Shown here: positions 1-10,900 of the stretch, one piece after another
How the letters are laid out: each line of letters opens with the position of its first letter
Position numbering within the stretch: the first letter of the stretch is position 1
Program-made: the position numbers and the translations under genes
Notes under the pieces: model-generated
Database searches by the model: none
What the model saw: the letters and a program-made list of their open reading frames with translations, nothing else
What the model was told of the DNA's origin: nothing
Source: Latrodectus hesperus
Lineage: Eukaryota; Arthropoda; Arachnida; Araneae; Theridiidae
NCBI GenBank assembly: GCA_037975125.1
Contig: CM075862.1
Coordinates: 40,638,024 to 40,702,023, forward strand
Length of the DNA stretch: 64,000 nucleotides
Direction of reading: 5' to 3'

Positions 1-578
1 AATTATTCTCCGTAATAAGACAAGAGATTAAATGTTTTTTAAAATTCTTATTAAAGAAGATATAAATATTCCTGTCTTACTTGAATCAAAATTATAGAAA
101 GATTTTCAGGAATCTTACATCTTCTAATAAAAACTAATAAAAGTGGACCTTGTATGGAATCTTCCATTTTTTATTAAATTAAAATGATTAAAGAGAAACA
201 TGCTTATGAGAGTAATAAAATTTTTAGAAACACAGCTTTTCTCTCTCTCTCTCTCTCTCTCTAAATATTACTGTCTTAAATAAATTAAAAATAATCAATA
301 TGTATAATACATATTATTTAAATCATTGATTTTTCATTAAATTAAATTTTTCTGTACTTATACACTTTTCTATATATTTGTACTATATATTTTTCTCTTT
401 TATTTTGTAGCCCATGGTTATAGATATACTGCTGTAGAGTCTTTCCAGATCATTCGATCTCTAGTCATCTTTCTCCAGTTAGTTTTCTTCAAATTTTTTT
501 ATCTCATTAAGACATTGATTAATCATCTTATTTTATATCTCTAGCTCTTTTGCACATTGGTTTCTAATGTAAATTTTT
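1..578. other. AT-rich DNA without a recognisable gene
   Basis: No conserved coding frame was seen. It holds a short CT dinucleotide run near 239-261. It ends at the left target duplication of a SINE. Confidence 0.5.
239..261. repeat. (CT)n microsatellite
   Basis: An uninterrupted run of CT dinucleotides is directly visible. It is a simple sequence repeat with no evident function. Confidence 0.85.
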
Positions 579-786
579 CTGCTCCATTATCAGCCGAGCT
601 GGCAGCCAAATGGTTAGCGCTCTTGCCTTCGGTTAAACAGTTCGTGGGTTCGAATCCCACCTTGGGTAGGGATGTTTGTAGTGGTTCGGAATCCACTTTA
701 AACTGTAAGTCCCGGTCTAATTAGCCTTCGTGTGCAAAAAATGACTGTTGAGCGACAAAGAACCCAAGAACCCTGCTCCATTATCA
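579..786 (+). mobile_element. tRNA-derived SINE (family A), full length with 14-bp target duplication
   Basis: The body (593-772) starts with a tRNA-like head and carries a textbook pol III B box, GGTTCGAATCC, at 647-657, with an A-box-like stretch near 600-613. The tail half contains the segment GTAGTGGTTCGGAATCCAC and ends near TGTTGAGCGACAAA. The 14-mer CTGCTCCATTATCA occurs at 579-592 and again at 773-786, which is a perfect target-site duplication and defines the ends. It is the best-preserved of at least seven family A copies here (others near 16357, 26187, 51060, 58230, 59364 and 62789). There is no poly(A) tail, so mobilisation by a LINE recognising the 3' end is inferred. Confidence 0.9.
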
Positions 787-3700
787 ATTTGTTTCTCATT
801 GTGTTCAAACTAAGGTAATCGTTCTACCTTAAAAATTTTAGTAAGTTTTTAGATTTTCGAGCATTTCTGTTTATTTGTTCGTATTCTTCTCACATTACTG
901 TTTACTTGAATTGATCCATGTATCTACCTTAATATTTTGCATTTAAATATACAAAGTTATTAATATCTTTTTGTGTCAAGATCCAATTATCAATCATGTG
1001 TCACCATAGACTAAATAATTGTTTTGTATACTTTTAACTTCATTGTTCTTCAGAGTATAAGGGCCCCTAATTCAATCACTGTCATTGTTGAGCAATATGA
1101 GAGATTGTTGCACTTCTCTGCTTTGATGTCTTTTGGGATGGTGCTTACATCTGATTGTGGTAAAAGTGCAGTTGTACTTTTTCACCTGAAACCTTCAATG
1201 GAATTGGAAAAAGAACTTTTTACGTGTTAAATCTTTAAATCTTTTTACGTATATTGTTTTGACAATTGTAATTACAATTTGCATTTTAACATAGATTAAA
1301 GTTCTGTGCATTTTCTACTTTACTGAAAATGCTAATAAAATTTCATGCATAAACCTAATTTTTTGTCTAAATATCTCATTTTTGTGTTTGTAACCTTTTC
1401 AACACCAGGGATAAAAAAGGTCCGTAAAAAGGAAAAATTAAAATTAATGTCTTTAGTGATTACAAAATCATTTGGAAATTTGCTTAAATAAATGGCCCAT
1501 CAATGCTTATGTTTTAGTTTCTTCAATAAAATTAGAATTGAATTTTATTAACTCTAATAATTGTAAACTCCTTCAATGTTTACAATTAATACTATTTGCC
1601 AGGATAACTACATTATTAAAGTTTTGGGGATTTTTTCTATCAAGTGTAAAAATAGGTTATCTATTTTTACAGTTGTTGTAGAAAAACGATATAAACTAAC
1701 ATAAATTCTTGCACAATATTTATCAACCATTAGATTTGATTCAATTTCAGTTAATGTTACATTCATGCCTCTAATTGTTATAGGTTCATCATGGCTTAAT
1801 GATAGGACAATGATTTTCAAAATGAAATATCCTGGATTTCATCAGCCATTATTTGCAAACATTGGATAGATGTTATTCTTTTGCATGAACGTCTATCAAG
1901 ATATATTCTTGGGATTTCTCCTTTTGCAATTCATGAATAGAACTTACTATCCTTGAAAAGTCACCTAAGACTATTTATGTGGTTAAAATTGTTTATAACA
2001 GTCTGCCTGTTAGGCTGCTCACTACATAATGTTAAAATTGTAAAATAGCTTTTTCATATTTTTCCACATGAATTTAATTGTTTTTTTAACATAATGAAAT
2101 CAGTTTTTATAATTAAAAAAATTTTATTACATTCACTCAAATTTCTTTTATTAATTTGTTACATAAGATGTAAAAATTTTATTTGGTTTATCATCTATAT
2201 TTTGAAATTTATTAATTTGTTTTGAATCTCCACCGAACATTATATTATAAAAACTGATCACTTCTTCCCCTGAATTCTCTTCTTGTTTTCATGTTAAGTT
2301 CTGGTTGGTTTTTTTATTAGTTTTTTAGGGTTCTTACAACTCTTTGAACTCCTGGAATTTGAAAATTTTTAAGAGCCACTAAAATTCCTAAAATTTTGAC
2401 TGGATTCCTTGAAAATCGCGAATTACTCATGGAATTTTTACTTACCTTGATGCATTTATTTTTTGTTAGAAATATAAATGCATCAAGTATAATTTCTTGA
2501 AGTTTTTTGTTTTAAAATTTTCAATACAATTTTGTGAAAACCAAATTGAGTATTAGCTTTTAATGTTACCTCTAAATGGCGACATAATCGATATTAAATT
2601 GTATTCCTAATTGCTGACTCAAAGATGTGACTCTGTCAGGACCGAATGTAGTAATTATATTTTTGTGTTTGAAGTGAAGTGAAAAATAATCACCAATAAG
2701 ATCATGTGTTGCAATTAGAAGGGCAATTTTTTTCGCTTTTTCCATTTTTTTTGTATGAAATTCACTAAATATTAATATTTAAATATAAAATATTTGAGTT
2801 AAAATGTATACTTTTCATATCTATCTTAATGAAAATTGGGTATAATTTTAGTGAAAACGGATGAATTTGTTTATCAATAAAATTAAGCTGAAATTATTTA
2901 ACATATTGAATATGCCTGGTGGAAAATGTCTTTTTAATGACTAGTGAACTCTATAATAGCCATACAAAATTGGTATGATTTCAAGATTGTATTGATGAGA
3001 AATTTTATCCTATTAAAGAGAGAATAGATACTTTTTATTTTAACTTACTCTCAAATAGACAAAATTATTGCCATTTATGGAAAGTAACTAATTTGCTTTT
3101 TCTACTCTCATTGTCAAGCACATGGGTCTTCTGTGAAAAAAATTTGTTGGTAGAAAATTTAAATTATCAATTGTGGCTAAGTGCATCATTGATGATCATA
3201 CTCAAAACATAGGTGTCAACAATATAATAATTAGCAATAGCCTACTTAATTTTGCTGCTAGGCAAAGTATAAATCATATTCAGCTGAATTAAAATAGCAA
3301 AAAAAAAAAAAAAAAAAGAAAGAAAGCAGTCATTAACAGAGAAGGAAATCAAAAAGCTTTTGAAAAAAATTTATGAACTGAAAATCAAAATGTAGCTTTT
3401 GGAAGGTGACATATGTGAGCTTGAAAAATCTACAATAGGAATTGCTTAGGAAGTTGAAAGAACTGGTAAATTAATATTAATTGCAGAATCAAACACATAT
3501 TGCTGTGGCGCTTCAGAGAAGCAACAACTATTAAATACTAATAATGGATTAAAAGCGAAAGCTTTAGAAATAGAAGTTAGCACTTTTTAATAACAATATG
3601 TGTGTATAAATAACCAAGAAATGTGAAAATCCATTGAAACTGTATGGTTTTTGGAACTAAACAGAGAAGAAAATTTTTTATATAGAATTGCTTTTATTAA

Positions 3701-4080
3701 ATAATAATTGGGAGAAAGGGTCACATCTTGGAAACTTGTGTTTGTTTTGAATAAGGATATTTATATTTGAAAAGAGGTTGTCACACACATACATATTTTG
3801 CTTTATTATTTTTTATTTAATTTAGGTTTTGAAATTTTAGTTTCATTGTTTTAATAATTCGTTCCTAATTTGAAGGTAAAACATTTTCCAACACTCTTTT
3901 AAAAAATTTAAGATTATCAGGATTCTTATATTCCCTTTCTAAACTTAGATTATTTTTCAAATGTTTGGAAATTTTGTTATTAGGGTATTCCTTAGTATTT
4001 TTGAAAGGACTTATTAGAAATTACATTACGTAAAACAGAAGTATTATATTAACATAGCGTTGCTTTTATCAACTGAAATT
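787..4080. other. Gene-poor AT-rich region with unassigned open frames
   Basis: No conserved gene was recognised. A 68-codon frame at 1024-1230 follows a plausible splice acceptor but has no recognised match. A 57-codon frame runs on the minus strand from 2744 to 2571 (starts MEKAKKIALLIATHDLIGDY). Minus-strand 1608-1990 has patchy coding-like character with stops. These may be relics of unidentified transposons. A poly(A)/GAAA run lies at 3299-3327, and a 13-bp inverted repeat with a 16-nt loop at 2446-2487. Confidence 0.4.
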
Positions 4081-4081
4081 A

Positions 4082-4376
4082 TTGGTGAACAGTGAAAAGA
4101 TTATTTTCTTGCATGACTACACAAGGCCGCATACCAGTGCAATCGACTCAGAATGCGATTACTGGGAACTTATCCTCCCTATTTTCCAGACATTTCCCCC
4201 AAGTGATTGCGATTTATTCCATGCGTTGGACAATCACGTGCAAACGAGACAGCTCCGTGATGGGAAGTGTCCCATTGTTCTGCTTCTTAAAGACGGAATT
4301 TTATCGCAGCGGTATACATAATTTGCGTCCCATTGGTAAGTTTTTCGCATGTAACACTTCTTACTTCGATGAATGA
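4082..4376 (+). pseudogene. mariner transposase relic (C-terminal catalytic region)
   Basis: Two overlapping plus-strand frames together resemble the end of a mariner transposase. The first reads SEKIIFLHDYTRPHTSAI, a decayed form of the mariner motif around HDNARPH, then PPSDCDLFHALDNHV, matching the third-aspartate region. The second frame continues with EFYRSGIHNL, matching the C-terminal block. The frameshift and the replaced asparagine show it is dead. No terminal repeats were found. Confidence 0.75.
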
Positions 4377-5560
4377 AGTCCGTTTTGCCATATCAATATT
4401 GTGCCTCAAATTTTTATGTCACAGCTACAAAACTTTTCTGATTACCTGATATGCAAAATTTAAAAATAAGAATTTAATAACTGCATCAAGTTAAATTTTC
4501 TCGCTTTTAAAGCAATATATAAGTTGCAATAAAAATGAAATGTAATTTTAAATTAAAAAAATATATCTTATTCGTTATTATTTGTAAAAAATCGCGAAAT
4601 TTATGTTTCTATTTTGATTAGTAATTTCGATATAATGGGATACAGATTATGAACATTCAAACGAATATAATTTATAAATAGAAATAAAAAAATCAAAATC
4701 TGTTAATAAAAAAGTATGATTAAATTTACATCATATGATTATCAACCCTTTGTAAGAAATATTGCTCTCTAACCTTATGCATGGTTTTTCACCTTGGATA
4801 TAGTAAATGAACAGGCAATTTCTCATTAATTCCTGTGTTTTCCCTTTATTAAGAACTTAATCTTATAGATTAATTGAAACCCATGCGTATATAAACTGCT
4901 GAAAACGTATATTAATTCGTTAAAGTTCATGAATCACTGCACATTTTAATTATTTAAAATGTTAAGTAGTCCTTAAACTGGAACTATTTCATTCCGCGTA
5001 AGTCAACTAATATTTAGCTTTTATTTTTTGAATTTCTCTTTCACTTTAAATAAATATTTCTGTTTATAAATCAAACGGAATTTTAGCATTTTGAATACAT
5101 AAATGAAAAATTGCTACAAATTTTCAATTTATAAATTCTGATATATTATATGAGTCAAAGAATATGAAAATTTATATTTTTCATTGAAGAATATTAAAAA
5201 CAAATATTCTTTTTTAAATATAACGATGAAAAAAACAGCAATTTCTTCAGAATATTTTTTAAGTTTTATATTCGTATAACAGATTTTAATAGAATGCGTA
5301 ACAGGGAATTTTAAATGAAATTATAATTTGCAATTTCAATAATTTCAACGTAAATATACTAATGTGCTATACTTTAGCGACACATTAAATTTTAAGTTGA
5401 TAGCCATGAAATTGTAAAAAGATTTTTGAGAGCAGTACAATGAACTTGCAATTCAACCAAAAAATCATGCGTTTGCAAATATTCGGAACAGAACATCACA
5501 GGAGATACGCTGAACATACGCAAAATGCGTTTGATCAGCGAAAAATAGCGCAAGATTATA
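4377..5560. other. AT-rich intergenic DNA, nothing recognised
   Basis: No conserved frame or structured repeat was recognised between the mariner relic and the Tc1 relic. Confidence 0.4.
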
Positions 5561-5599
5561 ATAAAATATAAGATACGCTATTAAAGTGATTCACTGTTA

Positions 5600-6570
5600 A
5601 AGTACAAATGAGACTTTTATGATATATAGCTAGAAGGATAGAAGAGAGGCATAGTGTGACCACAATAGCTGAAGATGTCAGAGTCAATAAAAAATTTCAT
5701 TTTATGCTCTTGGAGACCCTTTCAAACTACTAGATATAGCTGTTGGAAAGGTTGGTTTTCCGGCGCCTTAGGAAAAATGCAGTGGATGACAAACATATCA
5801 TCCTGCAGATAAAAAGAACGTAAAACTAATCAGTAAACGCCTTTGTTAGATAACTACAGCAACAGAGTGACAAGTGTTGTGGTTTACTGTGTGTAGGCGC
5901 CTTCGCAAAGATGCTGCATCTCTTATAAATTTGACCATTCGCGCCATCGGTTACATTAAAGCAAGGAGCACAAAAATTGAACATATCAACTTAGTTTTGT
6001 TCGTATTATAGCCGCTTCAGTGCTACAACAAGCGATTTTTCGATGCCAGTTGATTTTCAGAGAGGACGAGACATGGTTTAATTACAGTAATATAACAAAA
6101 AGAGACCTTAACGGTGGTCTTAGAGTTGTCTTGTGAGGCATTATGATCAAATGTCGGACTGATCTCTACGTTTTCGACAGATATTCTGTAATCAAAGATT
6201 GCTATTGTAAAGAAGCAACCCTTCCACGTTTTTGTTCCGAGGTGCCATGGAAGCAAACTTCATTTTTATGAATGACTATACAGTTACATCAGACAATTGT
6301 TCTGCAACTATTGGAAAGCGAAGATATTATTCAAATGGATTGGCTAATGTTTTATCTCCTGATTCAATTCCCATTGGGGACGTGGAGAATACTTTAAGGA
6401 TGAAACCTTTGCGGTTCAATTACATCTTTCAGGAAGCACTCAACTACTGAAACAAATGTTGATTGACGAATAGGCAACAGTTGGACAATCTGGTGCTGAG
6501 TATGGAGAAATGGCGTGAAGCAACCATTGCAGTAAATGGATCCAGTTCTAAGAAACACAGAATCTAGCAT
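5600..6570 (+). pseudogene. Tc1-like transposase relic
   Basis: Plus-strand translation in shifting frames follows the Tc1 transposase layout. An N-terminal helix-turn-helix-like stretch lies near 5640-5700 (RHSVTTIAED). A decayed middle follows near 5800-5960. At 6232-6450 is a C-terminal block with ANFIFMNDYT, LSPDSIPIGDVENTL and RFNYIFQEAL, which correspond to the family's FMDDNARPH, SPDLNPIEHVWD and following segments. Many stops and frameshifts show a long-dead copy. Ends are approximate; no terminal repeat was identified. Confidence 0.7.
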
Positions 6571-6600
6571 AACGATAATTAAATAAAATAAAGCTTTTTG

Positions 6601-7627
6601 TGCTAGATTTCATAGTGTCACATTGCGCAACTGTGCTTTTGTTACGTTTTAATACAAAATGCTATGTCTTATTGTGTGTCACAAGCAATTCCCTTTCAAC
6701 CTCTTTGCTTGATATTTCGGTGACAGCGAAAATTGGTTGGTATCCAATTTTCCAGGCTTTATTTAATACAGATTTTATTTTTATTTTAGAGACAATTTAT
6801 AAATTTGAGCCAACAAGTGACTTTTGTGAGAGATTTACACCATTATTTCTTTTCATGTACAATTATTTATCTTATAATTCTAACGGAAATTTAATTACAT
6901 CATACTATATTATCTAAAACTTTATTGTATTTATACTATTTTCCTCTGTTAAGAAGAACACTTAGCACAAATTTTAAAGTGCTTGTTAACTTTTATCGGT
7001 GGTAATTACCACCAACAAAAGTCATAGTATTGAGTAAGTAGAATATATCTTTAAATAGCTATTAAAATGATTGAGAATGCGACCAGTAACTTCATAACTG
7101 CCCCAAATCACTTTTAGTTTTCAGAGATCCAATCAAAGTAGCTAAATTTATTATACGACCACATTATTTTATTTGTCATCTCCCCTTTCTAGGAGCCTTA
7201 AAATTGCTATGAAAATTTTATCTTTAAATATAATAATGATAAATTATTAAAAAATAAGTTTTTCAGACTTCAATAAGTACAATTTATAAAAGATGAAAAA
7301 CTAGCTGTTTCTTAATTTATCTAATAAATCTAGTTAATCATTTTAAATTTATTTATTAATTAAACTAACCGTTTTTAATTATTTTAATTTATTATTATTT
7401 TTGTTACTACTTTGACGTCTGTGTTAAATTTGTCATACTTTTTCAATGGATAAAAAGTCTTCATTGTTTGAGAGTGTGTCATTTGTGCCATCGAGAAATC
7501 TTATGCGATACATAAAAAATTATAGAATTTGTATATGTGTTTAAGAATAAAATTGAATGGTAGGCATAAGCATATCAGTAAATTCGTGTGTACTGTCATC
7601 TTTTGACTATTGCATCATATTAACGCA
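6601..7627. other. Upstream flank of RMI2, mostly featureless
   Basis: AT-rich DNA without a conserved frame. It contains a perfect 16-bp palindrome, GGTGGTAATTACCACC, at 6998-7013. Confidence 0.4.
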
Positions 7628-7635
7628 TGACGTCA
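7628..7635 (+). promoter_or_regulatory. CRE/ATF-type site TGACGTCA upstream of RMI2
   Basis: A perfect 8-bp CRE palindrome lies 178 nt before the RMI2 start codon, followed by a TATA-rich stretch near 7648-7664. CRE sites are often found in arthropod and vertebrate core promoters. Its use here is inference. Confidence 0.35.
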
Positions 7636-7812
7636 TAATTTTGTTTGTATATATATATATTTATATCTGATTCTTAGACAGTTTTATCAAGAAAACCTAT
7701 TTATTTTCTTATTTATGTAGAATTTTTTTTCATATTTTTTCATGAATTTTTATATACATTTAATTTGTTCTAAAATCTCTGCTCCCTATGAAATGAGCAA
7801 ATTTATTTGATA

Positions 7813-7977
7813 ATGAGTTCGCTAGAACAACCGGCGAGGAAATTATTTATCAGTCAGTGCTTAAAGTCTGTCCTGGAAGAAACTAATGGTCAAAATGAGA
7901 ATTATAAATGGACTTTAGTTACTCAAAACAAAGTTTTTCCTCTTAAATTAGTTTGGTTGCAAGGCGTTATTTCAAAT
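7813..7977 (+). CDS. RMI2: RMI2 exon 1
   Basis: Encodes residues 1-55, from the start codon to ...LQGVISN. The donor is GTAAGA, and the exon ends in phase 0. Confidence 0.88.
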
Positions 7978-10900
7978 GTAAGATTTTGCTATAAGAACTT
8001 TTTTTAATTTTTAAATCATTTGAAAATATATATGTTGTTTTCTAGGTGAATTTGATATCAAAACCTATTATTCCACCAGGAATAGTTTATAAATGTTTTG
8101 CTGTATATAAATAACATTGATCTATATCACAAATAGAAAGTTATTGTTATGTAAGATGAATCGATCTCCCAATCAAGTGATGAAACATTATAATGCACAA
8201 AATTAAAATAGCAGTAAATTTTATGATCTTTAATTTTTAGATAGTGATTAGCAACTGTAAAGTGATGAAATTACTATAAATACAAGGCTCAAGAATTAAA
8301 ATAGGAAAAACTGCACCTAAAGAAAATTTCTCCTATGACAAAATTAGATCCTACAAAATAGTGTAGGCACTGGATTCGGTAAAATTGAGTAATACGGTCG
8401 AAGTTTGGCGATTTTTTGGATTTTTTTTTCGCCAAGTACAAGTAAGGATTGAAATTCCAACGCTATATTCACAGCGAAATACAAAACGAATATAAAGACA
8501 GTATTGAAATTCCGGCACTATATCTAAACCGGGTAAAACTGAGGTCTGACCGTAATACTCAGTTTAGCCCTGGATTCAAAAGGCACTTTAAACTGCAGTG
8601 AAGACCAAGTTAATTTTTTTGCTGAAATAGTGAGACAAATTTATACATGGATATTGTTTATTTGCATATCACCAAATTTACTATCAAAAAGATAAATTTT
8701 GTGAAATTCACTGTTTTGAATTCAAGCTTGATTAAGTAACTAACATTCTCAATTTGAATTAGACAAAATTAAAGGGGGAAAAAGAGACTCGTAGTTTAAC
8801 CTAATGCGTGTATATAAAGAACATCTTATTGGAAAAGTAAAAGTTTCAAAAGTTGTTATTCATTACATTATGTTGAAAATCTTCCATTTATAGAACTCCA
8901 TAATCTCATGTAATGTAAAATAGATAAACAGATTAAATTTTTTGATTGAAATTGAATAAGAGTTGAGTAAAGATTATGGTCAAAAAGAATAATACTAACA
9001 CTATATTTTCTTCTGTGGACCACAGAAATGTAAATTCAATGATTGTTAAAAATGATTTTGCTATGGTTCCAATAAGTTTGTTTAATTTATTAAAATGTCA
9101 AATTACATTACACTTTATAATATTTATTCGATGATGTCTTATAAATGAAAGATGTGGGAGATTTTTCACATTGCATCCAGTAATATTTTAATGTGATATA
9201 AGTTTGGATTAAAAAAATACTTTAGGTATTTTTTAATGAAAGATAGCATTCTTTCATAATATAAATTATTTTCAGTTTTTGGTCATGAAAATTTTTTTCA
9301 AGTAATTATATAAGTAAAAGACCATCATTTATATTTGAATTATGTTGATAAATCTGAAAAAACTTTAACATTAATTTGAAAAAGTTTATTTGTATTGCAA
9401 ACTTCTGGAAAATATTGATTTTGATCCAGTTCTTAGCTATAAAATATTTAGTAAAGTTAAAATGCAAACTGAAAATTTCTAGATGCAAACTTGATGAAAT
9501 TAAAAAGGAGAAGCTTTGAAATATCATTCTATAAATGAAAAAACCTCTGTATTTATGCTGATGAAACGCAGAGATATTGCATTGTCAGTTTTATTCTTAT
9601 TTTATTCCATTTTCATTATAATACTTTTTAAGTACACTATTTTTTTTATCATTTTGATGAGAATATTCATTTACTTACATTACTTCATTTTATATGTATT
9701 TCTTATTTAAATTCTTATATGATTTTTTAAGTCTTAATTTATGATTCTAATAAATCTTTAGTACTAGATTGTTGATTAAGCTGATATATTTGAATTGTTT
9801 ATTTATTTTTAGAATGCAAAATTATCTAGGACTTACTTTTCATTAAATTATAGACTTAGATTAAGATATTGTTTTTTTTTAAAAAATATTTTACATTATA
9901 TTGGATTTATTATTGAAAATTGCAACACATATACTTAAAATTAGATTTATTCTATGTTATCTAGATTTTTTATTTGTATCAATATTTCTTTCAAAAGCAA
10001 AAATATCTTCTATTATATTAAAAATAATCTAAGAAATTTAGTGTTATTATTAATGATATTTTACAATGTTGTTTTCAATATTTAATATCCTTCTCTTAAT
10101 ATATTATTTTATTGTTAAATTCTGTGTCATTGAGAGATAATTTGGTTTGAGGTGTATAGTGTTAATAAAAATACCTGGTTGTATGCTTAGCACTTAACTT
10201 GGAGAAAAAACAAGCCAAAAAGAGATCTCATTATATATGCATAGTACAAATATCATATAAACATTTAATTAGCAAAAAGATAATGCCAAGTATTGAAAAG
10301 GCTCTCTAAAATTTACGTATTCATAAAAGAATAAATATATAAATTAAAAAATCATTTAAACTTTATTATCAATAAAATAGTATAATTAAAGTAACAAAAT
10401 TGTAAATTTTTATTAAAGTAATGATATTTGGTATTTGAAATTTATTAAAATTTCTTACCATTGATTTTTTTTTGACCATTGGTGATTATTCTTGTTGGTT
10501 CTTGTTACTTATAGTAGGTGGTAGTTGAAACTTTCAAAAGCTATTAAGGTTTGTCTTAACATTGGTATTAATGTGGTTGATGCTTTTATAGAGAATTGTA
10601 AGGGCTATACTGAGAACCTAATTATGATTATTTTTTAAGCTATAATGCTTTTTGAATTTTGTAACAAAGAAAAATGACAGGAGATTAAGCAGTAAATAGG
10701 TAGCACAATCCCTCTTCATTGTTATTCCTTAATATTAGTTTCAATACAAAAATGTAGTCTGAAAGTAAACTTTCTATATATTCTAAATGTTTATCCAAAT
10801 ATTGATAAAAATACAGATTTTAATTACTTTTATTAAAAATTATGAATGTTTTACAATTGTATTTAATTAAACTTCTGTGAAATTAGTGTGTTAAATTTTA

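Noticed and set aside
593..665. tRNA gene with good A/B boxes
   Set aside because: The tRNA-like segment is the head of a repeated 180-bp SINE flanked by a target duplication; the same head recurs several times, so it is not counted as a functional tRNA.
9306..9710. Two open frames of 64-73 codons in RMI2 intron 1
   Set aside because: Both are I/F/L/K-rich low-complexity translations expected from AT-rich DNA, with no conserved motif.
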